Shown here piece by piece: positions 42,612 through 50,887 of a stretch of 64,000 nucleotides of DNA. The position numbers and the translations under genes were made by a program. Source of the stretch: Bacillota bacterium (GTDB lineage Bacteria; Bacillota; Sulfobacillia; JAJZYS01; JAJYTV01); contig JAJYSZ010000004.1 of NCBI GenBank assembly GCA_021793315.1, positions 1-64,000 of the forward strand. Direction: 5' to 3'. The stretch's first letter is position 1; each line of letters starts with the position of its first letter. The notes below the pieces were generated by a model, which worked only from the letters and a program-made list of their open reading frames with translations, ran no database searches and had not been told where the DNA came from.

Positions 42612-43819
42612 GCCGGGGCCCCGTGTGGGCTGCGGCGGCGATCATCCTCGCCGCAGCCCTCGCCGCCGGTTTGAGCGGCATCGAGTCGCGCGGCCCCGTC
42701 CTGTGGCAGGTGTCGCCGGAACCCGGCGCGACCCTGATGCTGCGCAAGCCTCCGATCGAGGCGCAGCTTTCGAAGCCCTACACAGGTTACGGCACGCTCT
42801 ACGTGGACGGCCGGCCGCTGCTTTCGGGGCTGCCATCGCCCTATCTCAGCTCTCTGCCCGGCGCACCGCTGGCGACGGGTCGCCACGCGCTGCGGGTGGA
42901 CGTTGTGATGCCCGGGCGTTCCTTCAGCTACACCTGGCACATCAAGGTGGCCAAGAACGCGCAGAAATCGGTCGGGCCGTACGACCCCGCCAGCTACGAG
43001 GCCTTGGCCGCGGTCAACCAGATCCGGACCGCCGCTGGCGTTCCGCCCTGGCGGCTGTCGCTTTCTCTCGAAGGGGCATCGCGAGCCCACAGCCGCTACT
43101 TCTACGACAACCTGAGGCGCTACGGCACCCTGACCGACGCGGTGCACAACGAGAATCCGTCCTGGCCGCTCTTCACCGGCCGCACGCCGTGGGCGAGGGA
43201 CCTCGCGTTCGGCTACAACGGCGACGGCGACAGCGAGGTGATGGCGTTCGGCGTCGGCACCGAGGAGGCGGTCGGGCTCTGGCTGGACTCCATCTACCAC
43301 CGCTTCGGCCTGATCGATCCGGGACTCACCAGCATGGGCTTCGGCATCGCGGGCAAGGCGTCGAAGAGCGACGACCTGCCGGTGACGACCCTGAATGCCG
43401 GCTGGGAGAGTCGCGCCGAGGTGCCGAACGGTCGCGCGATCGTCTGGCCGGTTCCCGGGCAGGAGCAGATCCCCCGCACGTTCGAGGCGGGTGAGATCCC
43501 GGACCCGCTCGCCAATTTCCCGGGGGCCAAGTATCCTGCCGGCTATCCCGTCACGGTGTCGTTCTTCGGGGACGGCGTGAAGGCGCTCCAAGTCTCGGCG
43601 GCTGGCCTGACGCGGAATGGGCGCCCGGTGCCGTACCATCTTCTGACGCCGCAAGTGGACCAAAACCCGCAGGAACTCGGCATGAGTGCGGCCATCCTGC
43701 CCGTCAGTCCGCTCGCGAAGGGTGCGCAGTACGAGGCCCGCTTCCAGGGACGCTACCGCGACGCCCACGGCTGGCACCCCTTCACAGTCAAGACGATGTT
43801 CACCACCGCCACCGCCTGA
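42608..43819 (+). CDS. CAP/SCP-domain secreted protein
   Basis: AVNQIRTAAGVPPWRLSLSLEGASRAHSRYFYDN...NENPSW. Confidence 0.75.
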   Translation: MSRGPVWAAAAIILAAALAAGLSGIESRGPVLWQVSPEPGATLMLRKPPIEAQLSKPYTGYGTLYVDGRPLLSGLPSPYLSSLPGAPLATGRHALRVDVVMPGRSFSYTWHIKVAKNAQKSVGPYDPASYEALAAVNQIRTAAGVPPWRLSLSLEGASRAHSRYFYDNLRRYGTLTDAVHNENPSWPLFTGRTPWARDLAFGYNGDGDSEVMAFGVGTEEAVGLWLDSIYHRFGLIDPGLTSMGFGIAGKASKSDDLPVTTLNAGWESRAEVPNGRAIVWPVPGQEQIPRTFEAGEIPDPLANFPGAKYPAGYPVTVSFFGDGVKALQVSAAGLTRNGRPVPYHLLTPQVDQNPQELGMSAAILPVSPLAKGAQYEARFQGRYRDAHGWHPFTVKTMFTTATA

Positions 43820-43843
43820 CGCAAAACTGAACGTGAATAGGTA

Positions 43844-43872
43844 TTGCATGAAATACAAAGCTCCCGTATACT
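43844..43872 (+). promoter_or_regulatory. sigma-A promoter of the argF leader
   Basis: TTGCAT, 17 nt spacer, TATACT. Confidence 0.65.
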
Positions 43873-43902
43873 GAGCCCACAGGCGGAAGGGGAGGGGTTG
43901 TC

Positions 43903-43965
43903 TTGCTGAAGGGACGGCGGCAGGCAGCCTCTCCCGTTTCCCTGGCTATTTCGACGCGACGATAG
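43903..43965 (+). CDS. arginine leader peptide MLKGRRQAASPVSLAISTRR*
   Basis: GGAGGGG 5 nt before TTG; 4 Arg in 20 aa, ending in tandem CGA CGA TAG overlapping the terminator 5' arm. Confidence 0.6.
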   Translation: MLKGRRQAASPVSLAISTRR

Positions 43966-44028
43966 ACAGGTTCGCCCGCTGTTTCCGCCATCTTGGACGG
44001 CGGCTCGGGTGGACCTGTCTATCGTTTT
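43942..44028 (+). promoter_or_regulatory. transcription attenuator: terminator hairpin plus competing hairpin
   Basis: Terminator arms cgatagacaggt (43960-43971) / acctgtctatcg (44013-44024) then tttt; alternative pairing CCTGgCTATttCG (43942-43954) with CGATAGACAGG (43960-43970). Confidence 0.65.
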
Positions 44029-44058
44029 ATGCATGACGTATGAAGGGAGAGGATCCCC

Positions 44059-44976
44059 GTGTCCATGACCACTCTCAGCCTGCAGGGCCAGGATCTCCTG
44101 ACGCTCGGGGACCTGTCCGCCGGGCAGATCGTGGCCTTGCTCGAGGCTGCCACGAGCCTTGAAGGCCGGCAGGGCGACGTTCTGCGCGGCCAGACGATCG
44201 GCCTTCTCTTCCGCAAGCCCTCGACGCGCACGCGGGTGAGCTTCGAGGTGGCGGCGAGGCATCTCGGCGCCAGCACGATCTACATGACCGAGGACCAGAC
44301 GCAGCTCTCGCGCGGCGAGACGGTGGCCGACACGGCAAGGGTGCTCTCCAGGTATCTTCAGGCGCTGGTGGTGCGCACGGGGGCGCACGAGGAGATCGAG
44401 GAACTCGCGGCGTCGGCCGACATCCCGGTGCTGAACGCGCTCACGGATCATTACCACCCCTGCCAGGTGCTTGCCGACCTCAAGACGATTCGCGAGATCA
44501 AGGGCACCTTGAACGGGATCGAGATCGCCTATGTCGGTGACGGCAACAACATGCTGCAGGAGTGGATCCAAGCGGCCGCAAAGCTGGGGCTCTCGCTGCG
44601 CGCCGCGACGCCTGACGGCTACGGCCCGGCGCCGGAGGTGCTCGACCTGCCGCACGTCAAGGCGCACCCGCCGACGCTGCTGACGGACCCCGCGGCGGCC
44701 GTGGCCGGCGCGGATGTCGTGATCACGGACACCTGGGTCTCGATGGGACAGAAGGATTCCGACCGCAAGCGCGAGGCGTTCGCGGGCTTCACCGTGGACC
44801 AGGGGCTGATGGCCAAGGCGCATCCCGAGGCCATCTTCCTGCACTGCCTGCCCGCCCACCGCGGCGAGGAGGTCACGGACGAGGTCCTGGAGGGTCCGCA
44901 GTCCCGGGTGTTCGACGAGGCAGAAAACCGCTTGCACGTGCAGAAGGCCGTGCTCTGGGCCGTACTGGCCGCCTAG
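44059..44976 (+). CDS. argF: ornithine carbamoyltransferase
   Basis: FRKPSTRTRVSFEVA, TDHYHPCQVLADL, FLHCLPAHRGEEV. Confidence 0.96.
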   Translation: MSMTTLSLQGQDLLTLGDLSAGQIVALLEAATSLEGRQGDVLRGQTIGLLFRKPSTRTRVSFEVAARHLGASTIYMTEDQTQLSRGETVADTARVLSRYLQALVVRTGAHEEIEELAASADIPVLNALTDHYHPCQVLADLKTIREIKGTLNGIEIAYVGDGNNMLQEWIQAAAKLGLSLRAATPDGYGPAPEVLDLPHVKAHPPTLLTDPAAAVAGADVVITDTWVSMGQKDSDRKREAFAGFTVDQGLMAKAHPEAIFLHCLPAHRGEEVTDEVLEGPQSRVFDEAENRLHVQKAVLWAVLAA

Positions 44977-44988
44977 GAGGATCACGAG

Positions 44989-46185
44989 ATGGCGAAGAGA
45001 CTGGTTCTGGCGTACTCGGGTGGACTCGACACGTCCGTGGCGATTCATTGGCTGACAGCCAGGGGCTACGAGGTGATCGCGACGACGATCGACGTCGGCG
45101 AAGCCAAGGACACCTCCGTCCTGATGCAGCGGGCGGTCGGGGCCGGCGCGGTGGACGTGCGCATCATCGACCTCAAGCAGGAGTTCGCGAGCCAGTTCCT
45201 CTGGCCGGCGCTCCAGGCCAACGCCCTCTACCAGGGCCGCTACCCCTTGGCGACCGCCCTGGCGCGGCCGCTGCTCGCGCAGGCTCTCTGCGCAGTGGCG
45301 GACGAGACGGGGGCGCAGGCGATCGCCCACGGTTCGACGGGCAAGGGCAACGACCAGGTGCGGTTCGACGTCGCGATCGCGACGCTCCGGCCAGGCACCG
45401 AGATCGTGGCGCCCGCGCGGGAGTGGGGCCTGACACGGGCGGACGAGATCGCCTACGCCGCGCAGTACGGCATTCCTGTGCAGGCGACCCTGGACGCGCC
45501 GTTCAGCGTGGACGCGAACCTCTGGGGACGCAGCGTCGAGGGCGGCGTGCTCGAAGATCCCTGGAACGCGCCGCCCGAGGAGTGCTACGAGTGGACGGCC
45601 GATCCCGAGACGGCCGAGGCCAAGGAGGTCACGGTGGCCTTCGAGGCGGGGGTGCCTGTCGCGATCGACGGCGTGGCCCTCGGGCCCGTGCCGCTGATCG
45701 CGGAGGCGCAGGCGGTCGCCGGAGCCGCGGGCGTCGGCCGCATCGACCTGATGGAAGACCGGCTCGTCGGCATCAAGTCCCGGGAGATCTACGAAGCCCC
45801 TGCCGCCACGTTGCTGATCGCGGCGCACCAGGAACTCGAGTTCCTGACGCTCCCGCGGGAGCTCCTCCAGCACAAGGCCGGCATCGAGCAGACGTTCGCC
45901 CAGACGGTCTACAACGGACTCTGGTTCTCTCCGCTGCGCGAGGCCCTGCAGGCGTATATCGCGTCCACGCAGCAGGCCGTGTCCGGCGAGGTGCGCCTCA
46001 AGCTCGCGCACGGCAAGGTGACCGTGCTCGGCAGGAAGTCGCCGAGCGCAGTCTACAGCCACGACCTTGCCACCTACGGCGCGGGAGACCTCTTCGATCA
46101 CCAGGCGGCCGTCGGCTTCATCAAACTCTACGGGCTCCAGTCCCAGGCATACGCCAAGGCCCAGGCCGCGAAGGCCCATGCCTGA
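44989..46185 (+). CDS. argG: argininosuccinate synthase
   Basis: LAYSGGLDTSVAIHWL; AHGSTGKGNDQVRFD. Confidence 0.97.
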   Translation: MAKRLVLAYSGGLDTSVAIHWLTARGYEVIATTIDVGEAKDTSVLMQRAVGAGAVDVRIIDLKQEFASQFLWPALQANALYQGRYPLATALARPLLAQALCAVADETGAQAIAHGSTGKGNDQVRFDVAIATLRPGTEIVAPAREWGLTRADEIAYAAQYGIPVQATLDAPFSVDANLWGRSVEGGVLEDPWNAPPEECYEWTADPETAEAKEVTVAFEAGVPVAIDGVALGPVPLIAEAQAVAGAAGVGRIDLMEDRLVGIKSREIYEAPAATLLIAAHQELEFLTLPRELLQHKAGIEQTFAQTVYNGLWFSPLREALQAYIASTQQAVSGEVRLKLAHGKVTVLGRKSPSAVYSHDLATYGAGDLFDHQAAVGFIKLYGLQSQAYAKAQAAKAHA

Positions 46186-47554
46186 GCGCGGGGAGAAGTC
46201 GCCGATCTGGGGCAGCCGCTTCGCCGAAGGGCCCGATCCGCTCTTCTTCGCCTACGGGCGATCGGTGGCGTGGGATCGGCGGCTGGCGCCCGAGGACATC
46301 CGCGGGTCCCTGGCCCACGTGCATGCGCTGGCGGCGGCAGGCGTCCTCGCGCCCGACGTCGCCGCGGAGCTCGCATCGGCCCTGCAAAGTCTCGGGGACC
46401 GGCTGGCCAAAGGCTTCGAGCTGCCGATCGAGCCGCAGGACGAGGACGTGCACGGCGCAATCGAGCGACTGCTCGGTCCGATCGGCGGCTACCTGCATGC
46501 CGGTCGCTCGCGCAACGACCAGGTCGCCCTGGACTTTCACCTGTTCTGCAAGGCGGCCGCCGAGGAGCTGGCCGCGGCAGTGAAGGAACTGCAGGCGGCC
46601 ATCCTCGCGCTATGCGAGGCGCAGGGCGACAAGCTCTGGTGGGGCATGACGCACCTGCAGCCGGCGCAGCCGGTCCTGGTGGCGCACCATTGGCTCGCCT
46701 ACTTCTGGATGTTCGAGCGGGACCGCGGCCGCTTTCTCTGGGCTGCCGGCCAGGCCGACCGTTCGCCGCTGGGCGCCGGCGCCCTCGCCGGGGCGGGGTT
46801 GCCGGTCGACCCCTTGCAGACAGCCCGGGAACTCGGCCTTTCCGCCGTCTACGACAACAGCATGGACGCCGTCTCGGACCGCGATTTCGCCCTGGACCTC
46901 GGCCATGCGGCCGCCACGACGGCGCTTCATCTCTCGCGCCTCGGCGAGGAGATCGTGCTGTTCGCCTCACCCGCGTTCGGACGCTTGGAGTTGCCCGACG
47001 CCTTTGCCACCGGCTCGTCGATGATGCCGCAGAAGAAGAACGCGGACGGTGCCGAGCTGCTGCGCGGCAGGGCGGGACGCGTGCTCGGTGCGCACCTTGG
47101 CCTGATGACGACCTTGAAAGGTTTGCCGCTGGCGTACGTGCGGGACCTCCAGGAGGACAAGGAGGCCGTCTTCGGCATCGTCGACACGACGCGCGCCGGG
47201 GTCCGCCTCGCGGCAGCCATGCTGCCCAGGCTGAAGCTCCTTGAGGCCCGCATTCCGCGCGGCGATCTCAGCCTCGCAACCGATCTCGCCGATTACCTGG
47301 TGCGCTGCGGCGAGCCGTTCCGCGAGGCGCACCACATCGTGGGCCGGGCCGTGCAGGCCGCCGTGGCGGCGGGCGGGGACTTCACGTGCCTCGACGACCC
47401 GACATGGCGCAGCATGTCGGCGCACTTCACGCCAGAGGCGCTCTCGAACCTGCTTGACCCGTCCCTCTCGCCGGGCCGGCGCGCGGTGCCGATGGGCACG
47501 GCACCGGCGGAGGTGGCCAAGCAGCTTGCGCGCGCCTACCAGGCCCTGGCCTGA
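46178..47554 (+). CDS. argH: argininosuccinate lyase
   Basis: SRNDQVALDFH; TGSSMMPQKKNADGAEL. Confidence 0.95.
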   Translation: MPERGEKSPIWGSRFAEGPDPLFFAYGRSVAWDRRLAPEDIRGSLAHVHALAAAGVLAPDVAAELASALQSLGDRLAKGFELPIEPQDEDVHGAIERLLGPIGGYLHAGRSRNDQVALDFHLFCKAAAEELAAAVKELQAAILALCEAQGDKLWWGMTHLQPAQPVLVAHHWLAYFWMFERDRGRFLWAAGQADRSPLGAGALAGAGLPVDPLQTARELGLSAVYDNSMDAVSDRDFALDLGHAAATTALHLSRLGEEIVLFASPAFGRLELPDAFATGSSMMPQKKNADGAELLRGRAGRVLGAHLGLMTTLKGLPLAYVRDLQEDKEAVFGIVDTTRAGVRLAAAMLPRLKLLEARIPRGDLSLATDLADYLVRCGEPFREAHHIVGRAVQAAVAAGGDFTCLDDPTWRSMSAHFTPEALSNLLDPSLSPGRRAVPMGTAPAEVAKQLARAYQALA

Positions 47555-47564
47555 CAAGGGCGTC

Positions 47565-47999
47565 TCAAGTTCGCGGCCAGTCCCGCAGCAGGAGGTAGGA
47601 GCCGAGGCCCAGGGCAGCGACGCCGACGAGGCGCCAAGCTGAAAAGGGCTGCGCGCGCAGGCCAAGCAGCCCGAAAACGTCGATCGCGGCCGCCGTGAGG
47701 ACCTGGGCCACGACGATGAACGTCGTCGTGCGCACCATGCCGAGCCGGGGCACGGCGGCGGCCACCAGCAAGGTGATGCCGATGCCGGCCGGGGCCGAGA
47801 GCCAGAGGTATGGCCCGCCGCGGCTCAGTTGCAGAGGCTGCGACGCGAACAGGAGCGCGACGGCGAGCGCGACGATGCTGCCGACGACGAAGACCGAGGC
47901 CAACATCCAAAGCAGGCCCATCGCGCGCCCGAGTGTTGCGTTCATCGCCCCCTGGACGGCCATGAGCGCGCCGGAGAGAGCTGCCAGCAAGATACCCAT
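47565..47999 (-). CDS. DMT-type small transporter (DUF606/YdcZ-like)
   Basis: GALMAVQGAMNATLGRAMGLLWMLASVFVVGSIVALA; 4-5 TM. Confidence 0.75.
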   Translation of the reverse strand: MGILLAALSGALMAVQGAMNATLGRAMGLLWMLASVFVVGSIVALAVALLFASQPLQLSRGGPYLWLSAPAGIGITLLVAAAVPRLGMVRTTTFIVVAQVLTAAAIDVFGLLGLRAQPFSAWRLVGVAALGLGSYLLLRDWPRT

Positions 48000-48045
48000 G
48001 ATGAAGAGTCTGCCGCCCGTGCCCGGGGGTATGCAGCGCCGGGCG

Positions 48046-48094
48046 GCATGCGAGGAGCGGACCGGGCTTTGTGCCCCGTCCGCTCCTCGCATGC
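48046..48094. repeat. long perfect inverted repeat (intergenic hairpin)
   Basis: gcatgcgaggagcggac (48046-48062) / gtccgctcctcgcatgc (48078-48094). Confidence 0.8.
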
Positions 48095-48101
48095 GAGTTG
48101 C

Positions 48102-50012
48102 TCAGTCGCCGATCTCGGCCTGGATCTCGCGCCATGCCTCGCGGGCGTCGTCCACGGAGCCCTCGTCCTCGATCGTCGAGATGTCGCCCGGGTCCTTCTT
48201 CAGGATGACCGCCTTGAAGACGCGCCGCATGATCTTGCCGCTACGCGTCTTCGGGAGCGAGTGGACGAAGTTGATCTCGCCCACGACGACCAGGGCGCCA
48301 AGCTCGGTGCGCACCGTCTGCAGCAGTTCCTTCTTGAGCTCCTCGGAGGGGTTGTTGCCCTGGCGCAGCACGATGAACGCCGACGCCACCTCGCCCCTCA
48401 GATCGTCGGGACGGCCCGTCACGCCTGCCTCGGCGACGGCGGGGTGGCGCAGGAAGGCGGTCTCCACCTCGATGGTGCCGATGCGGTGGCCGGCGATTTT
48501 GATGATCTCGTCGGCGCGCCCGCTGAACCAGATGTAGCCGTCCTCGTCGACGTGCACGGCATCGCCCGTGAAGTAGGTGCCGGGGATGCGCTGCCAGTAC
48601 TCGCGCGCGTAGCGCTCCGGGTCCTGCCAGATCGTCGGCGTCAGGGAGGGGAAGGGACGCGTCAGGATGAGGATGCCCTTCTCGCCCTGCGGCACGGGGT
48701 CGCCCTCCGGCGTGCGGACCTCCGCGAAGCAGCCCGGAATCGGGATGCCCGCCGCGCCGGGTTTGATCGCGCCGAGGCCAAGGCCCCAGGGATTGGCCAT
48801 CACCGGTCCGCCGGTTTCCGTCTGCCACCAGTGGTCGATGACGGGGATGCGATCCTGGAAGAGTTCCCTCTGCATCCACTCCCAGGCGGGCGGGTTCAGA
48901 ACCTCGCCCGCCGAGAAGACGCGCTCAAGCGCCGAGAAGTCGCAGCCGGCTGCCGGGGCCGTGCCATGCGCCATCAGCATGCGGACAGCCGTCGGCGCCG
49001 TGAAGACGCCGCTGACCTTCTCGCGCTCGATGATGCGGTAGAAGCTGCTCGGGGAGGGGTAGTCGATCGCGCCCTCGTAGGCGATGGTCGTCGCCCCCAC
49101 GAGGAGAGGCGCGTACACGATGTAGCTATGGCCGACGACCCAGCCGATGTCGGAGGTGGACCACCAGACGTCCTCCGGCTTGAGCCCGAAGACGACGCGC
49201 GCCGCCGAGTGGATGCCGACGGCGTAGCCGCCGTGTACGTGCACGGCCAGCTTGGGGCTCGCCGTGGTGCCGGAGGTGGCGAGAATGTAGGCCGGCTCGT
49301 TCGACTCCATCTCCTCGCAGGCGTCGGACTGCCCTTCGCCGCCGGCGATGAAGTCCGGCCAGTCGACGTCGCGCCCTGGCACCAGGTCCGGCTGCCCCGC
49401 GCCGCGGCGCAGCAGCACGACTCGCTCGACCTGCACCTGCTCGAGGGCCTTCTCGACGATCGGCATCAGCCAGATCGTCTTGCCCTTGCGCTGGGTCCTG
49501 TCGGCCGCAAGGAGCAGCTTGGCGCCGGCCAGGCGGATCCTCTCCGCCAGGGCGGAGCCGCCGAAGCCGGCGAAGATCACGATGTGGATGGCGCCGATGC
49601 GTGCGCAGGCCAGCATGGCGATGATCGCCTCGGGCATCGTGGGCATGTAGATCGCGACGCGGTCGCCCCGCTGCACGCCGAGGCCTCTCAGGCCGCGCGC
49701 CACCTGCTTGACCTCGTCCTGGAGCTGGGCATAGGTGTACGTCCGGCGCTCGCCCCACTCGTTGAGGCCGATCAGCGCCGCGTGTCCGGCGCGTCCGTGC
49801 CGCACGTGATGATCCACCGCATTGTAGGAGAGATTGGTGCGGCCACCCTCGAACCAGCGGAAGGTCGGCGGCGTCCAGTTGAAGACGCGGTCCCACTTGC
49901 GGAACCAGGGAAGCTCCTCCGCCTGGGCTGCCCAATAGCTGTCCGGATCCGACTGAGCCTCGAGCATGGCGCGCTTCACCGACGGATGAATCACTTCCAC
50001 CGATTCCACCAT
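48102..50012 (-). CDS. acsA: acetyl-CoA synthetase
   Basis: YILATSGTTASPKLAVHVHGGYAVG, WWQTETGG, KTRSGKIMRRVFKA; exact start uncertain (50012 or 50021). Confidence 0.93.
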   Translation of the reverse strand: MVESVEVIHPSVKRAMLEAQSDPDSYWAAQAEELPWFRKWDRVFNWTPPTFRWFEGGRTNLSYNAVDHHVRHGRAGHAALIGLNEWGERRTYTYAQLQDEVKQVARGLRGLGVQRGDRVAIYMPTMPEAIIAMLACARIGAIHIVIFAGFGGSALAERIRLAGAKLLLAADRTQRKGKTIWLMPIVEKALEQVQVERVVLLRRGAGQPDLVPGRDVDWPDFIAGGEGQSDACEEMESNEPAYILATSGTTASPKLAVHVHGGYAVGIHSAARVVFGLKPEDVWWSTSDIGWVVGHSYIVYAPLLVGATTIAYEGAIDYPSPSSFYRIIEREKVSGVFTAPTAVRMLMAHGTAPAAGCDFSALERVFSAGEVLNPPAWEWMQRELFQDRIPVIDHWWQTETGGPVMANPWGLGLGAIKPGAAGIPIPGCFAEVRTPEGDPVPQGEKGILILTRPFPSLTPTIWQDPERYAREYWQRIPGTYFTGDAVHVDEDGYIWFSGRADEIIKIAGHRIGTIEVETAFLRHPAVAEAGVTGRPDDLRGEVASAFIVLRQGNNPSEELKKELLQTVRTELGALVVVGEINFVHSLPKTRSGKIMRRVFKAVILKKDPGDISTIEDEGSVDDAREAWREIQAEIGD

Positions 50013-50227
50013 CCTTTGCATGTGGTATAAAGGAGATTCGCTGGGCACGGCGAACCTACCTGCCAACTAGAAGGAAGTGGAGGGTCGAAGCCGGCGGGAC
50101 CGATCGCACGAGGCCGATGTCAGGTGCAGTACCCCCGGGGGGCGATAGCCCAGTCGCCTTGTCGGCTTCGTGGGCCCAAGCCAGAGAAGCCAGTTGCAAG
50201 ACACGATGCATGGAGGGAGACTGCACG

Positions 50228-50809
50228 ATGCCTGAGAACCGTTCGCTGTCCGTGGCGGACCCTGGCCCTCTTGGACTCGCCGCCTTCGCTCTGACGACGT
50301 TTCTTCTTGGCCTTGCCTTCACCGGCATCCTGAAGGGGACGTTTCCGAACATCGTCATCCCGGTGGCCCTATTCTACGGCGGTGCGGCGCAGATCGTGGC
50401 CGGCATCTTCGAGTTCTTCAACCGCAACACGTTCGGCGCCACCGCGTTCACGTCGTACGGCGCGTTCTGGATGGCGTTCGCCGGCGTCTTCATCCTCCCT
50501 GGCGTGGCGCCTGCCCTCGGGTCCAACTCCGTGGCGCTGTTCGACCTCGCATTCACTATCTTCACGCTCTACATGATGATCGGCAGCTTCCGTGTCAACA
50601 CCGCCTTGAGCGTGGTGTTCGTCCTGTTGTTCCTCGCGTTCCTGACGCTCACGATCGGCGCCTTCGGCAGCGCGTCGATGACGACGATCGGCGGCTGGCT
50701 CGCCATTCTGACCGCGATCGCAGCTTGGTACACGTCGTTTGCCGGCGTCCTCAACAGCGTCTCCGGCAAGGTAGTGCTGCCGGTCAGACCGTACAGCCAC
50801 TCCGCCTGA
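50228..50809 (+). CDS. satP: acetate uptake transporter (GPR1/FUN34/YaaH, SatP family)
   Basis: PLGLAAFALTTFLLGLAFTG, ALFYGGAAQIVAGIFEFFNRNTFGATAFTSYGAFW. Confidence 0.9.
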   Translation: MPENRSLSVADPGPLGLAAFALTTFLLGLAFTGILKGTFPNIVIPVALFYGGAAQIVAGIFEFFNRNTFGATAFTSYGAFWMAFAGVFILPGVAPALGSNSVALFDLAFTIFTLYMMIGSFRVNTALSVVFVLLFLAFLTLTIGAFGSASMTTIGGWLAILTAIAAWYTSFAGVLNSVSGKVVLPVRPYSHSA

Positions 50810-50848
50810 GCCCAGCAGGGACGGCCGTCCCTGACCTAGATGCAAAGC

Positions 50849-50874
50849 AAGGGGGCCGCAAGTGCGGCCCCCTT
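50849..50874. terminator. bidirectional terminator hairpin between convergent genes
   Basis: aagggggccgca-ag-tgcggccccctt. Confidence 0.75.
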
Positions 50875-50887
50875 GGCATGCGCGTTG

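Noticed and set aside
43880-44028. T-box riboswitch before argF (GGGTGGACC near 44007-44015)
   Set aside because: Leader too short for stem I, the sequence departs from GGGUGGNACCGCG, and the uORF/competing-hairpin model explains the layout better.
47829-50030. 733-aa plus-strand ORF
   Set aside because: Antisense to acsA; composition is that of a shadow ORF.
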